NCBI GenBank assembly: GCA_043798775.1
Contig: JAZDOL010000062.1
Location: forward strand, 1-5,879
Source: CAZUEG01 sp043798775
GTDB lineage: Bacteria > Patescibacteriota > Minisyncoccia > Minisyncoccales > GWA2-46-15
Length of the DNA: 5,879 nt
Direction: 5' to 3'
Part shown: positions 1 to 5,567 of the stretch, piece by piece
Layout: the number at the start of each line of letters is the position of its first letter
Numbering within the stretch: position 1 is the first letter of the stretch
Notes under the pieces: generated by a model
The model's input: the letters and a program-made list of their open reading frames with translations, nothing else
What the model was told of the DNA's origin: nothing
Databases searched by the model: none
Program-made: the position numbers and the translations under genes

Positions 1-971
1 GATTATTATTGCCGTTGGACGGGCAGTGCAGTATGCCGATAATTGTTATTTACGCTGCTAAGGGAGGTTTGGAACAAAGCGGGTATGCTGGTCATGAACG
101 GGGCCATTATTACAACCACCTTGTCGATATGGCAATTTCCCTAAACAGGAATACTGCTGATAAAATGCCAGATAAATTAAAAATTGGCCAAATCGAAGAA
201 AAAATTGGCGTTATTGGCGAAACGGGCGACGAAGTTGAAATAATAAAACTTAGAGAAAATTACCGCCGGCGGTTAGTTGAGATGAAAAACGATTTTTTGA
301 CGCAAGCAAAAGATGAGATTCTTGCTGATTGGCACGCTACGGGTAATTTTAATTATTTGTCTAGTCTATTGGAAAGGGAAGAAAGCGCAGAAAATGCTTT
401 ATATGATTATTTTCATAAAGAATTTGGAAAAAGATGGCAGGTATTACCGGAATCAGTCAAGGATTTAATTCTATCAACACAGCGGCAATATTATTCGGAG
501 CTGGAACTTTGCGTCGGGGCTGCGAAAGAAACAAACGATATGATTTGTAAGTTCAAAATGTATAGTCGCATTGGCGAGCACAGCTATTCTGTTCCCGAGA
601 AAAACAAATATACTCAATCTCTAGATGCTCTGCTGCGAGATACGCCAATTCTCGAATGGAAAATTAAACTGGATACCGTATACGGGCGCGACTTAGCCGC
701 ATTTCGCGATTATTTATCTTTATCCCAGCGTTTCTGCGATGCGGAAGAATTTTTCGCGGCAAATAAGCAGTATAGTGATTGGAGTGACCGGAATATCGCC
801 CAGCGGATAATAAATGATTTCATTTTCGATACTGATGGCATAGGTCTTAGGTCAGCGGACTTAAATGATTTTCCGGCGGCATATAAGGAGAAGAGAGATG
901 AAATCGAAAAAGATGTTGATGAGATTGAGCAATTTATCGGCGGATTTAGAAAAAAAGTTGGCGTAAAGTAA
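1..971 (+). CDS. Putative HExxH zinc metallopeptidase-like protein A, C-terminal part (5' end outside window)
   Basis: Partial gene: the frame is open to the left edge (two Leu codons precede the TTG at 9), and residues around that TTG already align with the interior of protein B, so the TTG is not the start. Numbering from the TTG codon, HERGH is at residues 29-33 (bases 93-107), preceded by a hydrophobic strand (IIVIYAA). A second motif, DEILADWHATGNF, is at 102-114. Both match protein B (HERGH; DELLADYRARGNF) at similar spacing, about 70 residues. HExxH binds zinc in many peptidases, and a Glu in an ExxAD-like motif is the third ligand in gluzincins such as M48, so Glu103 is my candidate third ligand. 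No signal peptide or membrane helix is visible in this part. Homology to B continues to about residue 225. The last 90 or so residues are unlike B's short basic tail. Stop TAA at 969-971, 24 bases before xseA. Family not recognised; peptidase activity is inferred from motifs only. Confidence 0.8.
   Translation, partial: LLLPLDGQCSMPIIVIYAAKGGLEQSGYAGHERGHYYNHLVDMAISLNRNTADKMPDKLKIGQIEEKIGVIGETGDEVEIIKLRENYRRRLVEMKNDFLTQAKDEILADWHATGNFNYLSSLLEREESAENALYDYFHKEFGKRWQVLPESVKDLILSTQRQYYSELELCVGAAKETNDMICKFKMYSRIGEHSYSVPEKNKYTQSLDALLRDTPILEWKIKLDTVYGRDLAAFRDYLSLSQRFCDAEEFFAANKQYSDWSDRNIAQRIINDFIFDTDGIGLRSADLNDFPAAYKEKRDEIEKDVDEIEQFIGGFRKKVGVK
93..107 (+). other. HERGH (HExxH) zinc-binding motif of protein A
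   Basis: These bases encode His-Glu-Arg-Gly-His. The same pentapeptide, followed by a similar helix (NHLV versus NYIV), occurs in protein B at 4810-4824. Conservation of the exact motif between otherwise strongly diverged paralogues argues that it is functional rather than a chance HExxH. Confidence 0.7.
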
Positions 972-995
972 CTTCATAGGCAATCAGCTATTTAT

Positions 996-2288
996 ATGGA
1001 AACCACTAAAACCGAAAAACTATCGAAATCAGAGAATGAAATTGTATTCACCGTCAGCGAGTTTTTGGAATTTGTTAACGAAATATTAAGAATTAGGAAA
1101 GCCGCGGTAAAGGGCGAAGTCGGCGAAAAAATCGGCAAGTATCCTTCGGGGATTTATTTTAACCTCATCGATAAACAAGAAGCGGTTCTAAAATGTTTTA
1201 TTCCGGCGTGGATGAACAGGAATATCGGCGTTGATTTGAAGCCGGGGATGGAAATAGTGGTTGTCGGTTATCCGACGATTTGGCGTAAGTCAGGTGATTT
1301 TAAATTCAACGTTGATCGGGTGGAATTAGTTGGCGAAGGTGAATTAAAGAAGCAATTCGAATTTTTGAAAACGCAACTGACATCTGCCGGATATTTTAAC
1401 GAAGATGTAAAAAAACCGTTACCGCGGTTTGTAGGAAAAATCGGATTGATTGCTTCTCAATTCGGGCGGGGAGCAAAAAAAGATTTTTTAACCCGCTTAG
1501 GAGAATTTGGATTTAACGTGTTTTTTTATGATGTGCGGGTAGAAGGCCATTCTGCTCTGGATGAAATTACCGGAGCGATCAAGTGGTTTAACCAGAGCGT
1601 GGAAAAAATGGATGTTTTAGTAATCACCCGCGGCGGCGGCGATTGGGAAAGTTTGAAAGCGTTTAATTCCGAAGAAATCGTAAAAGCGATTTTTTCCTCA
1701 AAAATCCCAATTGTTACCGGCATCGGCCACGAAGACGACGAAACGCTAGCCGATTTAGCGGGCGACGTCAGGGCGTCGACGCCGACCCATGCGGCGAAGA
1801 TTATTTCTGAAAATTGGGAAATGGCTAATAACGCAATTCCGGAACTCGAACGGAATATCGGCCAGCTTGCCGGTCAAATCGTTTCCAATCAGATTAATTT
1901 CTTGGCAACTTTAAAACAAGGGCTAAATACTGCGTTTCGGAATTATTATGACCGTTTTAATTTTCTTGCCAGAGAATTTATAAACAATATCAGCCGTATT
2001 AAAATTCTAATGGATCGGGAATTAGAATTGAACAGAGTGATTGCCCGGGGGATTTTTGATAATATACAGAGGTGGCAAAAACAGCTGAACATTTTATTAA
2101 AAACAAACGAGGAAAAGTTGCAATTATCCAGCCCAACGGTCCGCCTGAAACAGGGGTATTCGGTTGTTTTTGATGATAGTGGCAACGTGATTAAAGATGC
2201 TTCGCGATTGAAAATAGGCCAGAAAATAACAACAAAATATCATCGGGGAAAAACCACATCGGAAATCAAACAAATCATTAATCTCTAA
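996..2288 (+). CDS. xseA: Exodeoxyribonuclease VII large subunit XseA
   Basis: Catalytic subunit of exonuclease VII, a cytoplasmic nuclease that degrades single-stranded DNA to oligonucleotides and works with several copies of XseB. The 430-residue length is normal. The N-terminal OB-fold begins near FTVSEFLEFVNEIL (18-31) and runs to about 115. The catalytic domain follows, with KIGLIAS (148-154) and Asp163, RGGGDWESLKAFN (212-224), then GIGHEDDETLADLAGDVRASTPTHAA (242-267; only motif ends matter: His245, Asp248, TPT). A long helical region (about 270-370) should bind XseB, and the C-terminal segment LSSPTVRLKQGYSVV (377-391) is a family signature. Two small departures from the usual sequence are RGGGD instead of RGGGS and SQFGRGAKKD where most members have SPTGAAIRD. 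ATG at 996 fits the family start, but no clear Shine-Dalgarno is present; AGG lies too far upstream. It is probably cotranscribed with xseB. The family call is secure. Confidence 0.96.
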   Translation: METTKTEKLSKSENEIVFTVSEFLEFVNEILRIRKAAVKGEVGEKIGKYPSGIYFNLIDKQEAVLKCFIPAWMNRNIGVDLKPGMEIVVVGYPTIWRKSGDFKFNVDRVELVGEGELKKQFEFLKTQLTSAGYFNEDVKKPLPRFVGKIGLIASQFGRGAKKDFLTRLGEFGFNVFFYDVRVEGHSALDEITGAIKWFNQSVEKMDVLVITRGGGDWESLKAFNSEEIVKAIFSSKIPIVTGIGHEDDETLADLAGDVRASTPTHAAKIISENWEMANNAIPELERNIGQLAGQIVSNQINFLATLKQGLNTAFRNYYDRFNFLAREFINNISRIKILMDRELELNRVIARGIFDNIQRWQKQLNILLKTNEEKLQLSSPTVRLKQGYSVVFDDSGNVIKDASRLKIGQKITTKYHRGKTTSEIKQIINL

Positions 2289-2290
2289 CT

Positions 2291-2313
2291 GCGAACGGCG
2301 GGACCGCCTTCGC
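2291..2313 (+). promoter_or_regulatory. GC-rich hairpin between xseA and xseB
   Basis: The arms GCGAA and TTCGC pair, a C is bulged, then GGCG pairs with CGCC around a GGAC loop: nine base pairs with one bulge in a 34-base gap. It is much richer in G and C than its surroundings. No T run follows, so it is not a canonical terminator. It ends 9 bases before the xseB ATG, where a Shine-Dalgarno site would normally be and none is seen. It could set xseB translation, protect or process the mRNA, or be a dispersed palindromic repeat. The structure is visible; the role is inferred. Confidence 0.55.
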
Positions 2314-2322
2314 TCATAAAAC

Positions 2323-2529
2323 ATGGCAGAGAAAAAATTCAGTTTTACCGAGGCATATCAGGAAGTCGAGAAAATAAACGAGTGGTTTCAGGGAGATAAT
2401 ATCGACCTGGAAGAAGCGTTAGCGAAATACGAAAAAGGAATGGAGCTGATTAAAAAATGCCGAGAACGATTAAAAGAATCGGAAAACAAATTCGCCGATA
2501 TTAAAAAGAAGTACGGTGATAATATTTAA
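2323..2529 (+). CDS. xseB: Exodeoxyribonuclease VII small subunit XseB
   Basis: Small helical subunit that binds XseA in multiple copies and is needed for ExoVII activity. The 68-residue protein is slightly short but has the whole family pattern: FSFTEAYQEVEKINEWF (6-22), then IDLEEALAKYEKGMELI (27-43), then KKCRERLKESENKF (44-57), giving two antiparallel helices. It starts at ATG 2323, 34 bases after xseA, with no Shine-Dalgarno site. Its last 16 conserved residues (50-65, LKESENKFADIKKKYG) are encoded by DNA that recurs almost perfectly at the end of the downstream ATPase gene. Only the final DNI differs from that copy (EEK). The present 3' end may therefore be a rebuilt or duplicated one, the original being the copy just before protein B. 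Confidence 0.94.
   Translation: MAEKKFSFTEAYQEVEKINEWFQGDNIDLEEALAKYEKGMELIKKCRERLKESENKFADIKKKYGDNI
2471..2516 (+). repeat. Direct repeat copy 1 (xseB 3' end)
   Basis: This 46-bp stretch matches 3898-3943 at 45 positions; the one difference is A at 2484 against G at 3911. Both copies are read in the same frame and encode LKESENKFADIKKKYG. The copies are 1,427 bp apart (start to start), enclosing the intergenic region and the ATPase gene. Confidence 0.95.
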
Positions 2530-2575
2530 GGCAAATAATCTATATAACCCGTTTTGTAATAGATTTATAAACCTA

Positions 2576-2591
2576 ACCGATTAATACCGAT
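2576..2591 (+). promoter_or_regulatory. ACCGAT direct repeats, possible operator or activator site
   Basis: ACCGAT occurs at 2576-2581 and 2586-2591. The copies are 10 bases apart, one helical turn, and end one base before the -35 box at 2593. A further ACCG lies in the promoter spacer at 2608-2611. The spacing and position suit a regulator binding one face of DNA, but the repeat is short and could be chance. Confidence 0.25.
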
Positions 2592-2592
2592 G

Positions 2593-2620
2593 TTGACTTT
2601 GTCTTTAACCGTACTATAGT
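2593..2620 (+). promoter_or_regulatory. Sigma-70-type promoter for the ATPase gene
   Basis: TTGACT (2593-2598) and TATAGT (2615-2620) are separated by 16 bases and each differs from consensus at one position. Transcription would begin near A2627. The -10 box overlaps the GTG at 2619, so a transcript from this promoter could not use that codon. The first in-frame ATG is at 2652, leaving a leader of about 25 bases with no good Shine-Dalgarno site. This suggests that the ATPase gene, and perhaps proteins B and C behind it, have a promoter independent of xseAB. Confidence 0.6.
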
Positions 2621-2651
2621 GAAAATAGGGGTATTAATAAACGATAAAAGC

Positions 2652-3956
2652 ATGATTAAAAGGGAAATTTTTAAAGAATTAGTAAAACACTCGGATAAGC
2701 CGGAAATTAGCCTAATTACCGGTCCCCGGCAAGCGGGTAAAACTACCCTGATGCTCTTATTAAAAGAACATTTAGACAAGCAAGGCAAAAAAACTTTATT
2801 CTTTAATCTTGATATTGAGAACGACTATCGTTTTTTTTCTTCTCAACAAATGTTGATTAATAAGATTGAGCTAGAGATTGGGAAAAATAAGGGATATATT
2901 TTTATCGACGAGATTCAAAGAAAAGAAAATGCCGGCGTTTTTTTGAAAGGACTGTACGACCTCAATCTTCCCTATAAGTTTATTGTTTCGGGTTCCGGCT
3001 CGCTTCAGCTTAAAGAAAAAATCCATGAATCGTTGAGCGGCAGAAAAAGAGTTTTTTCGCTATCCACGGTTAGTTTCAGGGAATTCGTGAACTATAAGAC
3101 CGATTATCGTTACGAAAATAAATTGACCGACTTTTTTGTCTTAGAAAAAGAAAAGACAGAGCATCTTTTGAACGAATATCTGTCTTTCGGCGGTTATCCG
3201 CAAGTCGTTTTAGCGGAAGAGAAACAGGAAAAGATAAAAATCTTAGAAGAAATATATCAAAGTTATCTTTTGAAAGACATTTCCTATCTTTTGGGGGTCG
3301 AAAAAAAGGAAGCATTTAGCGGCTTGGTAAAGATTTTAGCTTCGCAGGCCGGCCAGTTGTTAAACTATACTGAACTGGCTAACACCTTAAATTTATCTTT
3401 GCCCACAGTTAAAAACTATCTTTGGTATTTGGAAAATACCTATATTTTAAAATTGATTAGCCCTTATTTTCGAAACATCAGGAAAGAAATCACCAAAGCG
3501 CCTATTTGTTATTTTTCGGATTTGGGCATGAAAAATTATGTTCTTGGCCAGTTTGATAATCCGGGTAGCGGAGGATTGCTTTTTCAGAATTTCGTTTTCC
3601 AGCTTTTAGAGAATAATTTTGACTTAAAAACAGAAAACTTAAAGTTCTGGAGGACAAAAGAGGGGGCTGAAGTGGACTTTATTCTAGAAAAAGGAACGGC
3701 AACAGTTCCTTATGAGATAAAATACTCTCATTTAAAAGAAGCTAAGATCAGCCGTTCTTTTCGGGCATTTTTGGCAAAATACCAGTCCGAGCAGGTTTTC
3801 GTAGTTAATCTTTCTCTATTGGAAAAGACAGAAATGGGTATAACTAAGGTTTTTTTTGTTCCTTACTTTTACTTACTAACAGATAGCCCTATCAACCTAA
3901 AAGAATCGGAGAACAAATTCGCCGATATTAAAAAGAAGTACGGCGAGGAAAAATAA
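2652..3956 (+). CDS. AAA-type ATPase with DUF4143 domain, carrying an XseB-like C-terminal tail
   Basis: Predicted cytoplasmic P-loop ATPase of the widespread AAA_14/DUF4143 group, whose cellular role is unknown. From ATG 2652 (434 residues): Walker A GPRQAGKTT 24-32, Walker B YIFIDEIQ with Asp86 and Glu87, SGSGS 113-117, SLSGR 127-131, SFREF 141-145, a helix-turn-helix-like segment about 240-266, then DUF4143 with YFSDLG near 287. The C-terminal part resembles a PD-(D/E)XK nuclease fold: EVDF (Glu340, Asp342) and EIK (Glu355, Lys357). The Glu usual in the preceding G-L-x-E-N motif appears to be Gln312. Start choice: an in-frame GTG at 2619 would add 11 residues but overlaps the -10 box, and relatives typically begin with a sequence like MIKRE. 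Residues 416-431 (LKESENKFADIKKKYG) equal the XseB C-terminus and are foreign to the family, which normally ends near FFVPYFYLL. The TAA lies one base before gene B. Family call strong; function unknown. Confidence 0.9.
   Translation: MIKREIFKELVKHSDKPEISLITGPRQAGKTTLMLLLKEHLDKQGKKTLFFNLDIENDYRFFSSQQMLINKIELEIGKNKGYIFIDEIQRKENAGVFLKGLYDLNLPYKFIVSGSGSLQLKEKIHESLSGRKRVFSLSTVSFREFVNYKTDYRYENKLTDFFVLEKEKTEHLLNEYLSFGGYPQVVLAEEKQEKIKILEEIYQSYLLKDISYLLGVEKKEAFSGLVKILASQAGQLLNYTELANTLNLSLPTVKNYLWYLENTYILKLISPYFRNIRKEITKAPICYFSDLGMKNYVLGQFDNPGSGGLLFQNFVFQLLENNFDLKTENLKFWRTKEGAEVDFILEKGTATVPYEIKYSHLKEAKISRSFRAFLAKYQSEQVFVVNLSLLEKTEMGITKVFFVPYFYLLTDSPINLKESENKFADIKKKYGEEK
3898..3943 (+). repeat. Direct repeat copy 2 (ATPase 3' end, xseB-derived)
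   Basis: Matches 2471-2516 at 45 of 46 positions, in the same frame. Because the sequence fits the XseB family and not DUF4143 ATPases, the direction is from xseB to the ATPase gene. It is followed at once by GAGGAA and gene B's ATG, so this copy may be the ancestral xseB end and copy 1 the newer one. Confidence 0.95.
3945..3950 (+). promoter_or_regulatory. Ribosome binding site of protein B gene
   Basis: GAGGAA has its GAGG core ending 9 bases before the ATG at 3958, a good Shine-Dalgarno site and the clearest in the window. It lies inside the last codons of the ATPase gene, directly after the xseB-like repeat. Copy 1 lacks it (GTGATAAT in its place). Stop and start are one base apart, which suits translational coupling. 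Confidence 0.6.
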
Positions 3957-3957
3957 T

Positions 3958-4003
3958 ATGCCGAGGATTGGTGAAGTAAGAAAATTTATATCGCCGGAAG
4001 ACC
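3958..4003 (+). repeat. Shared 5' coding repeat, copy in gene B
   Basis: Identical to 5522-5567 except for A against G at the 42nd base. The match starts at the ATG and includes every synonymous position in the first 13 codons. Upstream bases do not match, and downstream the two genes diverge quickly. Confidence 0.93.
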
Positions 4004-5505
4004 TTAAAGCTTTAACAAAAGCGAGCGATGCAATCAAGGAAGCCGGCGGTGATGAGGAAAAAAAACAAGAAATGATTGAAGCGCGAAAGCTCGTTAAAGA
4101 GCAGATTTCGGTTAATGTGGAAAGAGAAATATACCGCAGAGCGGAAGAATTTGGACGTCTTTTACTCGAACTTGTTGAGAAATATGGTTATGCGCCATGG
4201 GATGATCTCAGAAATGCCTGTCGGGAAAGGGGGGATTATTTTGTAGATCGATTGAAGCAGGATGAGCGATACTCAATCGTGGCAACAATGATTGGTGGTT
4301 TGACAGAAGAACAGCGAGAAATATTTGGAAATATACTTAATGATGTTGAGTTAAGTATTCGTGCAAGAAACAATGTTATCGATTTTGCTCAACAAGAAAT
4401 TAGAAATAGAAAATATGGGCGTGGACTAACGATGAGTGATCGGGAACATTATGACGAAGCCAGTGACGACGAGCTGGGCGCAATAATATTTCGCAGTTGC
4501 AATACACGTAGTAATCCCAAATTCAGTTCTCCTGTTGGAAAAGTTCGCCTATACAGAACAAACAAGTTTTGCGTTCAGTTGAGCGTGGAAGAACAGGAAG
4601 ATGTACAGACGCTACATGGTCCGCAAGACGATATTAGCAATAAAGATACGCAAAGCGGAAAAAAAATGCTAGGTGGATTTATGGCGAGAATAAAGAGATT
4701 TTGTAATCCGGAAACCGGCAAATTAATAGATGCTACAGCGCTAATTGTTGCGTATAACCCGACAAGCGAGATCCTACAGGACTATGATTCAATCGAGAAG
4801 ATCGAAGAACACGAGAGGGGACATCTTCTAAATTATATTGTGCAGTCATCGTTTAGGCCACATTCAGAAAAAATACCTGAACGGCAACATATATCCGAAT
4901 ATCGGGATATAAGACATGGCATTATAGAGTTGCCGGTTATTGAAAAGGCTTATAGTCAAAGCGCGGATAAAGAAAATCAGCTTCAAGAATACCGCAGACA
5001 TCTTAGCCGGCTAAAAAGGTATTTCTTCGAGAAAACGAGAGACGAACTATTGGCCGATTATCGAGCAAGGGGTAATTTCTCGTATATTAGAAATCTTGTA
5101 ATACCTGAAGATGAAAAAAGTATCAATGTTTTTTGTTACTATTATGATAACGAATTTGTTGGCAGGATAGCCAATATCCCGCCACAATTAATAAGGGAGA
5201 TACGGAAAAGCCAAGAAGAATATTTACAAGCGATAACAAGGCAAGTAGCAGCGGCCGAAAGAGTGCTTATGATAATAGATCAATTACCAAAAAGCGCACA
5301 ACTAAAGGGTCAGTTTTATGCAATTCTGCAAGATACAGCGCTCTATAATTGGGAGGATCGCCTAAATTATCTTTATCGCGAAGAAGTTGCTCCGACTAGC
5401 GTGGCAATTGAAAAACAAGCCCAGGGCCAAGCAGCAAGTCAGCAAAGGTCACCCCGGTTATTGTTTGCGAAAATTGCAGAACGCTTTAAGAGACCTCGAA
5501 AATAG
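3958..5505 (+). CDS. Putative HExxH zinc metallopeptidase-like protein B (complete family member)
   Basis: Unrecognised 515-residue protein and the only complete member of the family here. Residues 1-15 (MPRIGEVRKFISPED) are identical to protein C. A mostly helical charged region follows (to about 180) with EIYRRAEEFG (57-66) and a PW pair (80-81) shared with C. Next is a strand-rich part (about 190-268), ending in ALIVAYN just before HERGH (285-289). DELLADYRARGNF is at 361-373 and a region shared with protein A runs to about 476. The end is a low-complexity Gln/Ala stretch and a basic tail (RSPRLLFAKIAERFKRPRK). His285, His289 and Glu363 are my candidate zinc ligands and Glu286 the catalytic base, by analogy with gluzincin peptidases such as M48, where a similar gap separates HExxH from the third ligand. 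No signal peptide or membrane helix is seen, so a cytoplasmic location is likely. It ends with TAG, 16 bases before gene C. Substrate unknown; activity inferred from motifs. Confidence 0.85.
   Translation: MPRIGEVRKFISPEDLKALTKASDAIKEAGGDEEKKQEMIEARKLVKEQISVNVEREIYRRAEEFGRLLLELVEKYGYAPWDDLRNACRERGDYFVDRLKQDERYSIVATMIGGLTEEQREIFGNILNDVELSIRARNNVIDFAQQEIRNRKYGRGLTMSDREHYDEASDDELGAIIFRSCNTRSNPKFSSPVGKVRLYRTNKFCVQLSVEEQEDVQTLHGPQDDISNKDTQSGKKMLGGFMARIKRFCNPETGKLIDATALIVAYNPTSEILQDYDSIEKIEEHERGHLLNYIVQSSFRPHSEKIPERQHISEYRDIRHGIIELPVIEKAYSQSADKENQLQEYRRHLSRLKRYFFEKTRDELLADYRARGNFSYIRNLVIPEDEKSINVFCYYYDNEFVGRIANIPPQLIREIRKSQEEYLQAITRQVAAAERVLMIIDQLPKSAQLKGQFYAILQDTALYNWEDRLNYLYREEVAPTSVAIEKQAQGQAASQQRSPRLLFAKIAERFKRPRK
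4810..4824 (+). other. HERGH (HExxH) zinc-binding motif of protein B
   Basis: Encodes residues 285-289 of protein B, after the strand ALIVAYN and a helix rich in Glu. The partner motif DELLAD, with candidate third ligand Glu363, begins 73 residues after His289. The same order and spacing (about 70) is seen in protein A. Confidence 0.7.
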
Positions 5506-5521
5506 CATAAAAATTATTATT

Positions 5522-5567
5522 ATGCCGAGGATTGGTGAAGTAAGAAAATTTATATCGCCGGAGGACC
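5522..5567 (+). repeat. Shared 5' coding repeat, copy in gene C
   Basis: Matches 3958-4003 at 45 of 46 positions, starting at the ATG. The copies are 1,564 bp apart. It encodes MPRIGEVRKFISPED. Confidence 0.93.

Larger units (their letters stand above)
2530..2651 (+). other. xseB-ATPase intergenic region (no gene)
   Basis: This is the only long gap in the window. It holds a weak AT-rich inverted repeat (AATCTAT at 2537-2543, ATAGATT at 2559-2565, 15-base loop, no T run), two ACCGAT direct repeats and a sigma-70-like promoter. No intrinsic terminator for xseAB is evident. The reading frame of the ATPase extends back to a GTG at 2619, but I take that segment to be noncoding because it overlaps the -10 box. 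Confidence 0.5.

Noticed and set aside
9..11. TTG at 9 as the start of protein A
   Set aside because: The frame is open upstream to the window edge and the residues around it align with the interior of protein B, so the gene begins outside the window.
1526..2324. Minus-strand open frames over xseA
   Set aside because: They overlap strongly conserved XseA coding sequence, have low-complexity products with no family features, and no start signals.
2537..2565. Inverted repeat AATCTAT / ATAGATT after xseB as a terminator
   Set aside because: The stem is seven pairs with only one G-C pair, the loop is 15 bases and no T run follows. It is too weak for an intrinsic terminator and expected by chance in AT-rich DNA.
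2573..3315. Minus-strand open frames over the ATPase gene
   Set aside because: They are shadows of a well-supported + strand gene, and their products show no recognisable motif.
3691..3711. Hairpin AAGGAAC / GTTCCTT inside the ATPase gene
   Set aside because: It lies in conserved coding sequence between EVDF and EIK. A seven-pair stem is unremarkable and no T run follows.
2471..3943. 46-bp repeats as a CRISPR or ordinary transposon target duplication
   Set aside because: There are only two copies with a 1.4-kb gene between them, so it is not a CRISPR array. A 46-bp duplication is far longer than those of usual transposases, and no transposase is present.
5506..5524. CATAA ... TTATG partial palindrome before gene C
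   Set aside because: Five-pair arms of A/T-rich sequence around an A/T spacer are easily explained by composition.
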